22,698 nt of DNA from NCBI GenBank assembly GCA_963653155.1, contig CAVJWR010000049.1, forward strand, positions 1 through 22,698. The letters are read 5' to 3'. Under the pieces are notes generated by a model, which ran no database searches, had not been told where the DNA came from, and worked only from the letters and a program-made list of their open reading frames with translations. A program made the position numbers and the translations under genes. Shown here one piece after another: positions 15,274 to 21,660 of this stretch; the stretch's first letter is position 1; the number at the start of each line of letters is the position of its first letter. The DNA is from UBA1731 sp963653155. Its GTDB lineage: Bacteria; Verrucomicrobiota; Kiritimatiellia; RFP12; UBA1067.

Positions 15274-16824
15274 CTAACTCCAGTAGTTCCTGTCGAGCGC
15301 CCGCCACCTTGCCGCCAGATTCACGTCCTCATCCCCAACGGCATCCGCACCCCGCAAGTCGGCTACCGTCCGCGCCACCTTGAGAACCCGGTCATACGCA
15401 CGTGCCGAAAGGTCAAGCACCTGAAGCTTCTCGCGCAATGCCGCCTGAGCCATGGCGTCGAGGCGGCAATATCTCGCCACATCCCTCGGACGCATATCCG
15501 CGTTGCAGAACACATCGGGATCATCCGCAAACCTGCGGGACTGGATATCGCGGGCGAGCATCACACGCTCCCTTATCTTTGCGGAAGGCTCCCCTGACGG
15601 CAACTGCGACAGCATGTCGTATGAGACAGGCGACACCTCGATCTGTATGTCGATTCGGTCAAGGAGCGGACCCGAAACCCTGTTGCGGTATTCGATCCTT
15701 TTGCTGCGCGAGCATCTGCACGTATGGCGTTCGTCTCCGAGATACCCGCATGGACACGGGTTCATCGCCGCCACAAGCATGAACCGGCTTGGATAGTCGC
15801 ACGTTCCCGCAACCCGCGATATCGTCACATGACCATCCTCAAGCGGTTGACGCAGCACCTCCAGCGAGTTTCTGCTGAACTCCGGCATCTCGTCAAGGAA
15901 TAGTACACCACGATGCGCAAGGGACACCTCCCCCGGCTGAGGATGGGCGCCGCCGCCGAGTAGACCCGCCGTGGATGCCGTGTGGTGCGGCGCACGGAAT
16001 GGCCGGTGCAAGACAAGCGGTTCGCCGGGCTTCAGCATTCCCGCCACGGAATGGATTCTTGTAACCTCAAGTGCCTCTTCGACGGTCAGCGGCGGCAGGA
16101 TGGATGGAATGCGCTTCGCGAGCATCGTCTTGCCGCACCCCGGAGTGCCTATCATCATCAGGTTGTGCCCTCCTGCGACGGCAACCTCTATCGCCTGCTT
16201 CGCGAAGTCCTGTCCCTTCACGTCAATGAAATCGTCACCCGTATCCCTCGCCGCAAGCACGAGACGGGAGAGATCGGCGAACACAGGACGGATATCCACC
16301 CTTCCCTCCAGAAACTCAACGGCCTCGCGGAGCGTCCTTACCGGATATACCGATATCCCATCCACCACGGCGGCCTCGTCGGCATTCTCGACCGGAACCA
16401 ACACCCCGCGCTTGCCTATCCTGCGCATCTCCATGACGATCGGCAACACGCCCCGAACGCGGCGCACCTCTCCGGAAAGCGCAAGCTCCCCTACAAGGCC
16501 CCACTCCGCAAGATCGGCGCAAGCCATCTTGTTTGCCGCCGCAAGCAGGCATATCGCGATGGGGAGATCGTATATCGGCCCTTCCTTTCGCACGTCCGCT
16601 GGCGCAAGATTCACGGTAATGTTCGATTCGGGACGCTTGAAGCCCGAATTCGATATCGCCGTTGAGACCCTATCCTTCGCTTCCTTTACCGCCGTGTCAG
16701 GAAGCCCAACTATGGCGAACTGCGGCGCACCATTGGAGGCACACACCTCTATCTCGACAGTTCGCGCACGAACCCCCGACACGGAACCTGAATAGCACTT
16801 CGCAAGCCTCGGCTTATTTCCCAT
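15274..16824 (-). CDS. comM: ComM/YifB family AAA+ helicase (Mg-chelatase-like)
   Basis: A 516-residue member of the YifB/ComM family; characterised ComM is a hexameric helicase that promotes branch migration during transformation. The N-terminal Lon-S5-like domain contains VGLPDTAVKEAKDRV (39-53). The AAA+ core has Walker A GTPGCGKT (226-233), RPFRAPHHTAS, and Walker B VLFLDE (307-312). A Cys-rich MNPCPCGYLGDERHTCRC loop, the arginine-finger region SGPLLDRIDIQIEV and the C-terminal chelatase-like helices follow. I chose the ATG at 16822-16824 because AGAAGG precedes it by six bases and it gives the family N-terminus; it overlaps the end of the DUF2851 gene by 11 bp. Confidence 0.95.
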   Translation of the reverse strand: MGNKPRLAKCYSGSVSGVRARTVEIEVCASNGAPQFAIVGLPDTAVKEAKDRVSTAISNSGFKRPESNITVNLAPADVRKEGPIYDLPIAICLLAAANKMACADLAEWGLVGELALSGEVRRVRGVLPIVMEMRRIGKRGVLVPVENADEAAVVDGISVYPVRTLREAVEFLEGRVDIRPVFADLSRLVLAARDTGDDFIDVKGQDFAKQAIEVAVAGGHNLMMIGTPGCGKTMLAKRIPSILPPLTVEEALEVTRIHSVAGMLKPGEPLVLHRPFRAPHHTASTAGLLGGGAHPQPGEVSLAHRGVLFLDEMPEFSRNSLEVLRQPLEDGHVTISRVAGTCDYPSRFMLVAAMNPCPCGYLGDERHTCRCSRSKRIEYRNRVSGPLLDRIDIQIEVSPVSYDMLSQLPSGEPSAKIRERVMLARDIQSRRFADDPDVFCNADMRPRDVARYCRLDAMAQAALREKLQVLDLSARAYDRVLKVARTVADLRGADAVGDEDVNLAARWRALDRNYWS

Positions 16825-17974
16825 GGCAAACCTTCTCATTCCTTCCCGGACATTCCGATTCCGCCTCAAGCGCCGCGACAAGGCGGCAAGCGTCGCATCC
16901 GGGGTGCGCCGCAAGGCAATAGTCCCGATATATGTGCAGCAGTCCTTGCTGCAAGACCCCGTTCCGGGAATACAGCGCGGGATTATGGTCCCGTCCAAAC
17001 AAGCGATGCGCGACAAGACGCATCACGCCATTCGTGCATTCCGGCGGAAGCCACAACGGCACTTCGCCCAACCTGCCTCGCGCAAGGGCATACGGCACTA
17101 TCACGTTGGACAGGATGGCCGCAAACGTACCGGCGCCAATATGCCGAGGCTTCCCGCCCGTGAAGATCGCGGCGGCATCCGCGATGCGCATCTTTGGGGA
17201 ATTGCAGGGACGCACGTTCGCATGGCGCCACGGATGGTCTGCCGCCACGTCAAGCTCGGCCACACAGTTAAGCGCCTCGTAGGCGGCGCATTCCGTAAAC
17301 GGCAGATCGTTCAGCGGCAGCCTTTCCGCCAACGCCCGGAATGGTGCAGAATTCTTGGAGTACCCAAGCGCATTGAACAGCTCTTCATAGAAGACCTGTT
17401 CGGCATCCCCGCTCCGCATGATGCGGGCCATGAGCCGCCGAGCCTTCATCTCAATGCGGCGCTTACCAGCAGCGAGCAACATCTCCAATCCCCGATCCAC
17501 ATCTCCGCCGAAATGGCGCTCGCACGGACGTGGAGAGGACGGCAACTTTGCGTATGGATAGGCCGTGACATCAATCTCATCTGGCGAGAAGTCGTGCCTG
17601 CGCCCAAGCATGCCACCAAGGCACACGGACACGCAACCTACAGGCAATCCCGCCGGAGGGTTGCCCCCGTACCACGTGACGTGCGCCACAACGCCAGCAT
17701 ACGTAGGATCGTCGCCATGCCCATGTGCAACCCAGTCCGACGGGCGCAAGTGTATTTCCACATCGCCCTCGACCACATTGCGGCCACGCCCCACCTCAAG
17801 GACGGCGTGGCGGAAATCCGGCCCGGCCTCAAGATTCCAAACGCCTGGATCCCTGACGACCAGCTCTCCGCCACGCACGGTATGGAGCGGCGAAGGACGC
17901 AAGGCCGGATCATACCAGATCGCCTGCACGTGCCGTTCGGTAATCGGCGAAGCGTTGCCGACAAACGCCTTCAT
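16814..17974 (-). CDS. DUF2851 family protein
   Basis: A 386-residue protein of unknown function recognised by the DUF2851 pattern: ERHVQAIWYDPALRP near the N-terminus, WNLEAGPDF, GDVEIHLRPSDWVAHGHGDDPTYAGVVAHV, and a C-terminal Cys set in YCLAAHPGCDACRL. The GDVEIH/HGH/AHV core, rich in acidic and His residues, hints at a metal-dependent nuclease-like fold; that is inference. The Cys trio resembles a metal or Fe-S site but lacks an obvious fourth ligand at standard spacing. The ATG overlaps the stop of the preceding gene (ATGA, 17971-17974), so it is translationally coupled and belongs to the comM-comEC operon. Confidence 0.85.
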   Translation of the reverse strand: MKAFVGNASPITERHVQAIWYDPALRPSPLHTVRGGELVVRDPGVWNLEAGPDFRHAVLEVGRGRNVVEGDVEIHLRPSDWVAHGHGDDPTYAGVVAHVTWYGGNPPAGLPVGCVSVCLGGMLGRRHDFSPDEIDVTAYPYAKLPSSPRPCERHFGGDVDRGLEMLLAAGKRRIEMKARRLMARIMRSGDAEQVFYEELFNALGYSKNSAPFRALAERLPLNDLPFTECAAYEALNCVAELDVAADHPWRHANVRPCNSPKMRIADAAAIFTGGKPRHIGAGTFAAILSNVIVPYALARGRLGEVPLWLPPECTNGVMRLVAHRLFGRDHNPALYSRNGVLQQGLLHIYRDYCLAAHPGCDACRLVAALEAESECPGRNEKVCHGK

Positions 17975-18555
17975 GCCACTTCCTTCAGCGCCGCCGCGCC
18001 ATCCTCTTTCTGAAGCGGCTTCCGTTCTCGCGCCAAGACGGAAGGTACGCCGAATGCCATGTAGACCATGCTTGCCGCAAGCGCCTCGCACAGGACTACA
18101 GCCTCCGTCATGGAAAGCAGAATGGATATCCTGCGCGGATTTCCATCCACAGCCTTGCGGGAAACAGCGAACAGGTATCCGGGAGCCGGCTCAAGCCTGT
18201 GCTCAAGCGTAATCACGGTGCTGGCCTTGACCGTCTTGTGGAACAGGCCCTTGCCGTCGCATATGCTTTCATGGTATCCACGAAACACCTCAAGCATTTG
18301 TGCCACCTCGTTTATCGAAAGGCGCACCGTTATGCGGTTCTCCCAGTCGAACGTGGGCATCACCCTGTTGCCATCCACGTATGCTCCTACCGTCTTTTGC
18401 GGAGACATCGTAACGAACACGGAGCCTTCCACCACATCATGTGCGGGATGAAGCTCGAATTTGGCGGATGTGCCCGTACCCTTGCCGTTCGGATGGCAGC
18501 ACATGTAGCATGGCCGCACATTTACCGTAGAAGGATTGTCATTGCCATAGTTCAT
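17971..18555 (-). CDS. conserved-looking protein of unknown function
   Basis: A 194-residue protein that I do not recognise with confidence. After a short polar start there is a CYMCC motif (two CxxC-like pairs), then FELHPAHDVVEGSVFVTMSPQ, FDWENRITVRLSINEVAQMLEVFRG, KASTVITLEHRLEPAPGYLFAVSRK and an Ala-rich C-terminal helix. Alternating beta strands ending in an amphipathic helix would suit a small nucleic-acid-binding fold of the Whirly/PC4 kind, but this is only a structural guess. AAAGGAGG five bases before the ATG at 18553-18555 is the best ribosome site in the operon, suggesting high expression. It lies between the small membrane protein and DUF2851, overlapping the latter by ATGA. Confidence 0.8.
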   Translation of the reverse strand: MNYGNDNPSTVNVRPCYMCCHPNGKGTGTSAKFELHPAHDVVEGSVFVTMSPQKTVGAYVDGNRVMPTFDWENRITVRLSINEVAQMLEVFRGYHESICDGKGLFHKTVKASTVITLEHRLEPAPGYLFAVSRKAVDGNPRRISILLSMTEAVVLCEALAASMVYMAFGVPSVLARERKPLQKEDGAAALKEVA

Positions 18556-18566
18556 ATGCGCCTCCT

Positions 18567-18734
18567 TTACTTTTCTGCGACGGCAACCGATTCGGTCACC
18601 GCACAATCCGCAGACTGCGCGGTGACCGGCAACGGCGACTCTCCGCTCATGAACTTGGACACCGCGACAAGCACGGTGCATGACACTATGCCCGCAAGCA
18701 GATAACTGCCGACATCGAACAACTTCTCTTTCAT
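18567..18734 (-). CDS. small single-span membrane protein, unknown function
   Basis: A 55-residue protein with one hydrophobic segment (about residues 8-27, VGSYLLAGIVSCTVLVAVSKF) and a short tail rich in Ala, Val, Ser and Glu. GGGGAG lies seven bases before the ATG at 18732-18734. It ends 11 bp before the next gene and is the first gene of the six-gene operon. The N-terminus is too charged and too lacking in a cleavage motif for a clear signal peptide, so a single-pass membrane protein is more likely. No homolog comes to mind. The ribosome site, position and composition support a real gene, although small size keeps confidence moderate. Confidence 0.7.
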   Translation of the reverse strand: MKEKLFDVGSYLLAGIVSCTVLVAVSKFMSGESPLPVTAQSADCAVTESVAVAEK

Positions 18735-18819
18735 TGCATTTCTCCCCTTATCTGGTTTCTGCGATTGGGAGTGGCGGTCACGCAACCGAAACTCGACTAT
18801 CGCCTTTACGCAATGAAAG

Positions 18820-18848
18820 ATATCAAAGCAGGGGAAATCAATTGTCAG
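18820..18848 (-). promoter_or_regulatory. candidate promoter of the comM-comEC operon
   Basis: On the minus strand, CTGACA (18843-18848), a 17-bp spacer, then TGATAT (18820-18825). The -35 is good and the -10 poor, as in activator-dependent promoters. The -35 is also the operon-proximal unit of the 11-bp repeat array. Confidence 0.4.
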
Positions 18849-18902
18849 AAAATTGTCAAAGCGAAGTCAAACGTATGTCAAATAAATGTCATGAAATCGT
18901 CA
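18843..18902. promoter_or_regulatory. six-unit, 11-bp-phased TGTCA array (Pho-box-like operator)
   Basis: On the plus strand the units TGTCA, TGTCA, AGTCA, TGTCA, TGTCA, CGTCA begin at 18843, 18854, 18865, 18876, 18887 and 18898, exactly 11 bp apart, with AT-rich spacers. Direct repeats of TGTCA at 11 bp are the pattern bound by PhoB-type (OmpR-family) response regulators. Read on minus they are TGACA units upstream of the small membrane protein gene. Confidence 0.6.
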
Positions 18903-18905
18903 GGC

Positions 18906-19148
18906 GGTAGTGGGTAGTGGGTAGATGGTAGTTGATAGATGGTAGTGGGTAGTTTCGCATGAGGCCGCCCAGCTGCGGCGATTTCATCGAAATCGCCCTA
19001 CCAAGCCCGCGTACAATTCCAAAATAACTCAATTCCCAAATGCAATCGAAAAATCGTAAATGCCCAAAATCTACCCACTACTCACTACCATCTACCCACT
19101 AAATCGCAAATCCAATCACAGCTCTGTGGCTTTGTGACTCTGCGCCTC
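18906..19148. repeat. composite intergenic repeat block 2, left half
   Basis: Gene-free. In order: heptad module A (18906-18953); module C, a perfect hairpin with 9-bp arms GGCGATTTC and a 3-base loop (18977-18997), followed by CTACCAAGCCCGCGTACAAT; AT-rich module B (about 19021-19062); inverted A (19071-19101); and the distal part of module D (19085-19148), where the IS110 element is inserted. The C module also occurs perfectly at 22654-22674 and imperfectly at 5782-5802. Confidence 0.85.
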
Positions 19149-19161
19149 CTATGAGAACGAA

Positions 19162-19167
19162 AGTCAA
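19162..19167 (-). promoter_or_regulatory. orphan -35 (TTGACT) at the IS right end
   Basis: TTGACT on the minus strand, pointing out of the right end, 17 bp before the first base beyond the GAGG core. It is placed to pair with the TATAAT at the left end when the two ends are joined in a circle. Confidence 0.7.
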
Positions 19168-19456
19168 TAGGCGAAATCGCTTTGGCGATTTCCGCTTCCC
19201 TCGTGCCGAAGCCTGATGCATGTCTCTCTCCTATCCGCAGTGTCGGACGGCCCTTCGCGGGCACCTTCGTCCGCCTGCATTCTGTAATCCATCCTGCAGG
19301 GGTGCAACCTCTGTGACGCACTTGTGGTGCCAGGCACAGAACGCACTCGCCTGCGGACGGGACATTCAGGCTGTTTCGGATCGGGATGCGGCCATTGCCT
19401 CCGCGTCGTCCCCTTTCCCGGAATTGGGTCCCGTGCCGATCCGTGTCGCCGCCGGA

Positions 19457-20554
19457 TCACACGGCCGCGCGCATCGCGAGCAGCTCCCTCTCCGCCCGCT
19501 CCGAAAGCGGCACGTACGGCGTCTCCGGCCTCTTGAGCATTGCGACCATCATGACGGCAAGCGACCTCGCGACCGCCGTGACGGCCTTGCGCCTGGCGAT
19601 CTTCGCGCCCCGGAGGCAGATGCGCAGCCCCTTCGCCTTCAGGTCGGTGTCGGCCGCCCCCTCGCGCAGGATCATCTGTGCGCTCTCGACAAGGAGCCGC
19701 CGCATGAAGGGCGAGCCGGCCTTCGTCACGTGGCACTGCCTGTCGACGTCGCCGGACTGGTCCTGCCTCGGCGAAAGCCCGAGCCACGGCCCGACGTCGC
19801 GGGGCTTCGCGAACCTGTCCATGTCCCCGCCCGTCACCGCGACGAACCCGGTCGCGACGTGCAGCCCGACGTAGCGGATCTCCCTCAGCCGGTCGACCTG
19901 CGCCTTGAACGCCGGCGTCTGGGCGAGCTCGCGGATCTGCCTCTCGTAGGCCTTGATCGTGATCGCCAGCGGCCCGAGGCTCTTCATCATCGGCCAGGCG
20001 ATGTCGTTCAGTTCCCTCGGCCACGAGGCCGTGTCGAGATTGTGGAAGTGGGCGGTGGAGCACTTCGGGATGCGGAACCCCATCGACTTGGCGATGCCGC
20101 GCATCTGCACGATGACGCCCGTGCGCTGCCTGACCAGGATGTTGCGCATCTCGTGGAGGTTGATCATCTTCTGGTGCTCCGCTCCGCGCAGCCTCACCGG
20201 ATGGAGAAGCCCGACGTCGGCGAGCGTCATCCGCGCAAGCGTCCGCGCGTCGTTCACGTCGTTCTTCGCCTTCGACTCGGTGATCATCCTCAGGCGGCAG
20301 GGATTCGCCACGTACACCCTGAAGCCCATGCCCGTCGCCACTTCGCTCATCCAGCGGCAGTGCGTGCCCGTCTCGAACGTCACGGGCGACGACCTGTCCT
20401 GCGCCGCGAGGAACTTCCCGAGCCCGTCTTTCGTCGTCGGGATTGCCGTTTCCAGCACGGCCTTCGGATTCCCGTCGATTCTGGACATCACGCAGATTTG
20501 CGATTTCCTGTCGCCCACGTCGATGCCGATTGCGGTATAATGTGCGTCGTTCAT
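19457..20554 (-). CDS. IS110 family transposase
   Basis: A 365-residue serine recombinase-like transposase with an N-terminal RuvC-like DEDD domain and a C-terminal Tnp domain. The DEDD residues are visible: Asp12 (IGIDVGDRK), Glu61 (TFETGTH), Asp99 and Asp102 (KNDVNDARTLARM). The C-terminal part has YVGLHVATGFVAVTGG, a GLSPRQDQSGDVDR stretch with the likely catalytic Ser, and VTKAGSPFMRRLLVESAQ. IS110 enzymes use an element-encoded bridge RNA to choose target and donor sites. AGGAGGGCTGAA precedes the ATG at 20552-20554; an in-frame start 39 bases upstream has no ribosome site. The frame is intact. Local GC is higher than in the flanks, consistent with a separate origin. Confidence 0.95.
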   Translation of the reverse strand: MNDAHYTAIGIDVGDRKSQICVMSRIDGNPKAVLETAIPTTKDGLGKFLAAQDRSSPVTFETGTHCRWMSEVATGMGFRVYVANPCRLRMITESKAKNDVNDARTLARMTLADVGLLHPVRLRGAEHQKMINLHEMRNILVRQRTGVIVQMRGIAKSMGFRIPKCSTAHFHNLDTASWPRELNDIAWPMMKSLGPLAITIKAYERQIRELAQTPAFKAQVDRLREIRYVGLHVATGFVAVTGGDMDRFAKPRDVGPWLGLSPRQDQSGDVDRQCHVTKAGSPFMRRLLVESAQMILREGAADTDLKAKGLRICLRGAKIARRKAVTAVARSLAVMMVAMLKRPETPYVPLSERAERELLAMRAAV

Positions 20555-20557
20555 TTC

Positions 20558-20638
20558 AGCCCTCCTGTTTGTTGTCTGTTTTTGCACGGCCACCGTGGCC
20601 AGTGCGTCCTAAATAAGATTATAGCGGACAGGAGGGCT
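20558..20638 (-). promoter_or_regulatory. Shine-Dalgarno-sequestering inverted repeat before the transposase
   Basis: AGCCCTCCTGT (mRNA sense, 20628-20638) is perfectly complementary over 11 bases to ACAGGAGGGCT (20558-20568), which contains the transposase ribosome site three bases before the ATG. A TATAAT (20618-20623) lies between the arms, so a transcript started there would lack the upstream arm. A smaller hairpin (20584-20605) sits in the loop. Confidence 0.6.
20618..20623 (-). promoter_or_regulatory. internal -10 (TATAAT) before the transposase
   Basis: Perfect TATAAT on the minus strand, 63 bases upstream of the transposase ATG. The hexamer 17 bp further upstream (ATGCAA) is a poor -35, so any promoter would be weak. 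Confidence 0.4.
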
Positions 20639-20790
20639 TTTTGCATTCTGCGAAAAGGCTTGTGGACATGCCGACGCACGCGCGGCGCCACCAGGGCGCA
20701 GGCGCGGGTGTCGGCATGTCTGCAGGTCGTTGCCTGTTCAGCCGGTTGTCAAAGAGCCAAGCCCTTCTCCACCTTGAAGGAAGTGACTGG
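20625..20790 (-). ncRNA. candidate IS110 bridge RNA
   Basis: Non-coding left-end sequence between the element boundary and the transposase, where IS110 bridge RNAs are encoded. It begins about seven bases after the left-end TATAAT and contains a strong hairpin (20665-20720): a perfect 11-bp outer stem GACATGCCGAC/GTCGGCATGTC enclosing a GC-rich, internally looped inner stem. A smaller 5' stem (CCTT...AAGG) lies near 20765-20785. The 3' end is not defined, and I could not assign target and donor guides. Confidence 0.5.
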
Positions 20791-20796
20791 TTCTGC

Positions 20797-20802
20797 ATTA
20801 TA
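20797..20802 (-). promoter_or_regulatory. left-end -10 (TATAAT) of the IS110 junction promoter
   Basis: TATAAT on the minus strand, immediately inside the GAGG core at the left end. In the present chromosomal context there is no good -35 upstream. In a joined-ends circle it would sit 17 bp after TTGACT from the right end. Confidence 0.7.
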
Positions 20803-20806
20803 CCTC

Positions 20807-21005
20807 TGTGTTAAATACAATTCTCTACACTTCTACACGGCATCTTTTCCACGACACCCATTGCCACTGGTCGAGCGGGAGCTCGACCCTCCCGGAATCA
20901 ATCAATGCCTAAATCCCCAAATGCAATCGCAAATCGTAAATCGAAAAATCGTAAATGCCTAAAACCTACCGACTACCCACTACCATCTATCATCTACCAA
21001 CTACC
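20807..21005. repeat. composite intergenic repeat block 2, right half
   Basis: Gene-free apart from the last SWIM-gene codons. It holds the proximal end of module D (20803 to about 20822), inverted module E (about 20823-20840), a perfect hairpin with 8-bp arms GGTCGAGC/GCTCGACC and loop GGGA (20869-20888), AT-rich module B (about 20910-20958) and inverted heptad module A (20966-21006). Together with 18906-19148 it was one continuous block before the IS arrived. Confidence 0.85.
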
Positions 21006-21637
21006 AAGCCTGTGCGGCGATATATCCGGGCAAGGGCATCCGAAAGCCTGATCGCCCCTTTCCACAGCGGAAGCGCAGCACTTGCGACTTCGTCCTTGCC
21101 GAAGCGCACACCGCGCAATCGGAGCAGAAGCGCCGGATCGCGAATGAGCGCATCGCCAAGGAGATACAGCACTGCGGCAATGTGCTTGCAAGGCTTGGAC
21201 CAGTCCGGGCAGCTGCACCAGAATTTATCCACGCCCAACGTAGGATATGGGGAAAGCCCCGCAACCGAAAACTGCTCGCTCACGATAGTAGGCATTTCGC
21301 CCGCAAGTATGCGACCCACCGACATCGCGCCAAGACGTTCCATGAAATCGGCGCCGTCATGCGGCATCTCCGCAAAATCGATCTTAACGTCATATGGCTC
21401 TGGCCGTCCGCCAAGCACAACCGCCTCCACATGCGAACCATCCACGCGGATCGACAACACCTGACCCTGCTCTGCGTAGACACGTCCGCGTCCCGCACGC
21501 GAGCCAAGCCGCATCGCGTCTATCGCCTGCATCCATTGCTTGGCCCACCATGCGCCACGAGGGATGTTTCGCACATCCTGCGCCCGGAATCCGTGTGCCG
21601 CATGCGGCACACGCGGCGGATATCGCTTCTTTCCCAT
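20990..21637 (-). CDS. SWIM zinc-finger domain protein
   Basis: A 215-residue protein with a SWIM zinc finger, CSCPDWSKPCKH (Cys141, Cys143, Cys150, His152), followed by IAAVLYLLGDALIRDPALLLRLRG. Such proteins usually accompany SNF2-type helicases and are thought to bind DNA or protein partners; no helicase gene is in the window. The N-terminal half (RAWWAKQW-type text, GRVYAEQGQVLSIRVDG) is typical of this family. GAAGGA lies eight bases before the ATG at 21635-21637. The last five codons and stop (LVVGR, TGA) lie inside an inverted heptad repeat, so the original C-terminus may have been replaced. The gene lies 23 bp after the MBL-fold gene and is probably co-transcribed. Confidence 0.88.
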   Translation of the reverse strand: MGKKRYPPRVPHAAHGFRAQDVRNIPRGAWWAKQWMQAIDAMRLGSRAGRGRVYAEQGQVLSIRVDGSHVEAVVLGGRPEPYDVKIDFAEMPHDGADFMERLGAMSVGRILAGEMPTIVSEQFSVAGLSPYPTLGVDKFWCSCPDWSKPCKHIAAVLYLLGDALIRDPALLLRLRGVRFGKDEVASAALPLWKGAIRLSDALARIYRRTGLVVGR

Positions 21638-21660
21638 GGCACAAATCCTTCAGCGGGAAG

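Larger units (their letters stand above)
19149..20806 (-). mobile_element. complete IS110-family insertion sequence
   Basis: A 1658-bp element bounded by a shared CCTC (19145-19148 and 20803-20806; GAGG in transposase orientation). Removing it and one CCTC restores a module D repeat nearly identical to the intact copy at 5550-5613, which fixes the ends. It carries one transposase gene, about 250 bp of structured non-coding DNA upstream (left end) and about 300 bp downstream (right end). No terminal inverted repeats are seen, as expected for IS110. A 26-bp hairpin (19170-19195, arms GCGAAATCGC/GCGATTTC with a bulge) lies just inside the right end. The element faces minus. Confidence 0.9.

Noticed and set aside
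19164..20063. Long minus-strand open frame of 299 codons overlapping the transposase
   Set aside because: Rich in Arg, Ala and Gly, with no recognisable domain, and lies in another frame of the intact IS110 transposase; a shadow of GC-rich coding DNA.
20534..20541. GGTATAAT on the plus strand inside the start of the transposase gene
   Set aside because: A perfect -10 by sequence, but no -35 and no plus-strand gene beyond it; a possible antisense promoter, not supportable from sequence alone.
20685..20700. CTGCGCC in the left-end hairpin matches the bottom strand of the module D target next to the core, as a bridge RNA guide would
   Set aside because: A 7-base match is expected by chance roughly 0.3 times for sequences of this length, the region is GC-rich, and the bases are paired in the hairpin. 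No matching left guide was found.
19220..20962. Plus-strand open frame of 580 codons across the IS and repeats
   Set aside because: Antisense to the transposase, crosses the element boundary and low-complexity repeats, and has no protein-family resemblance or ribosome site.
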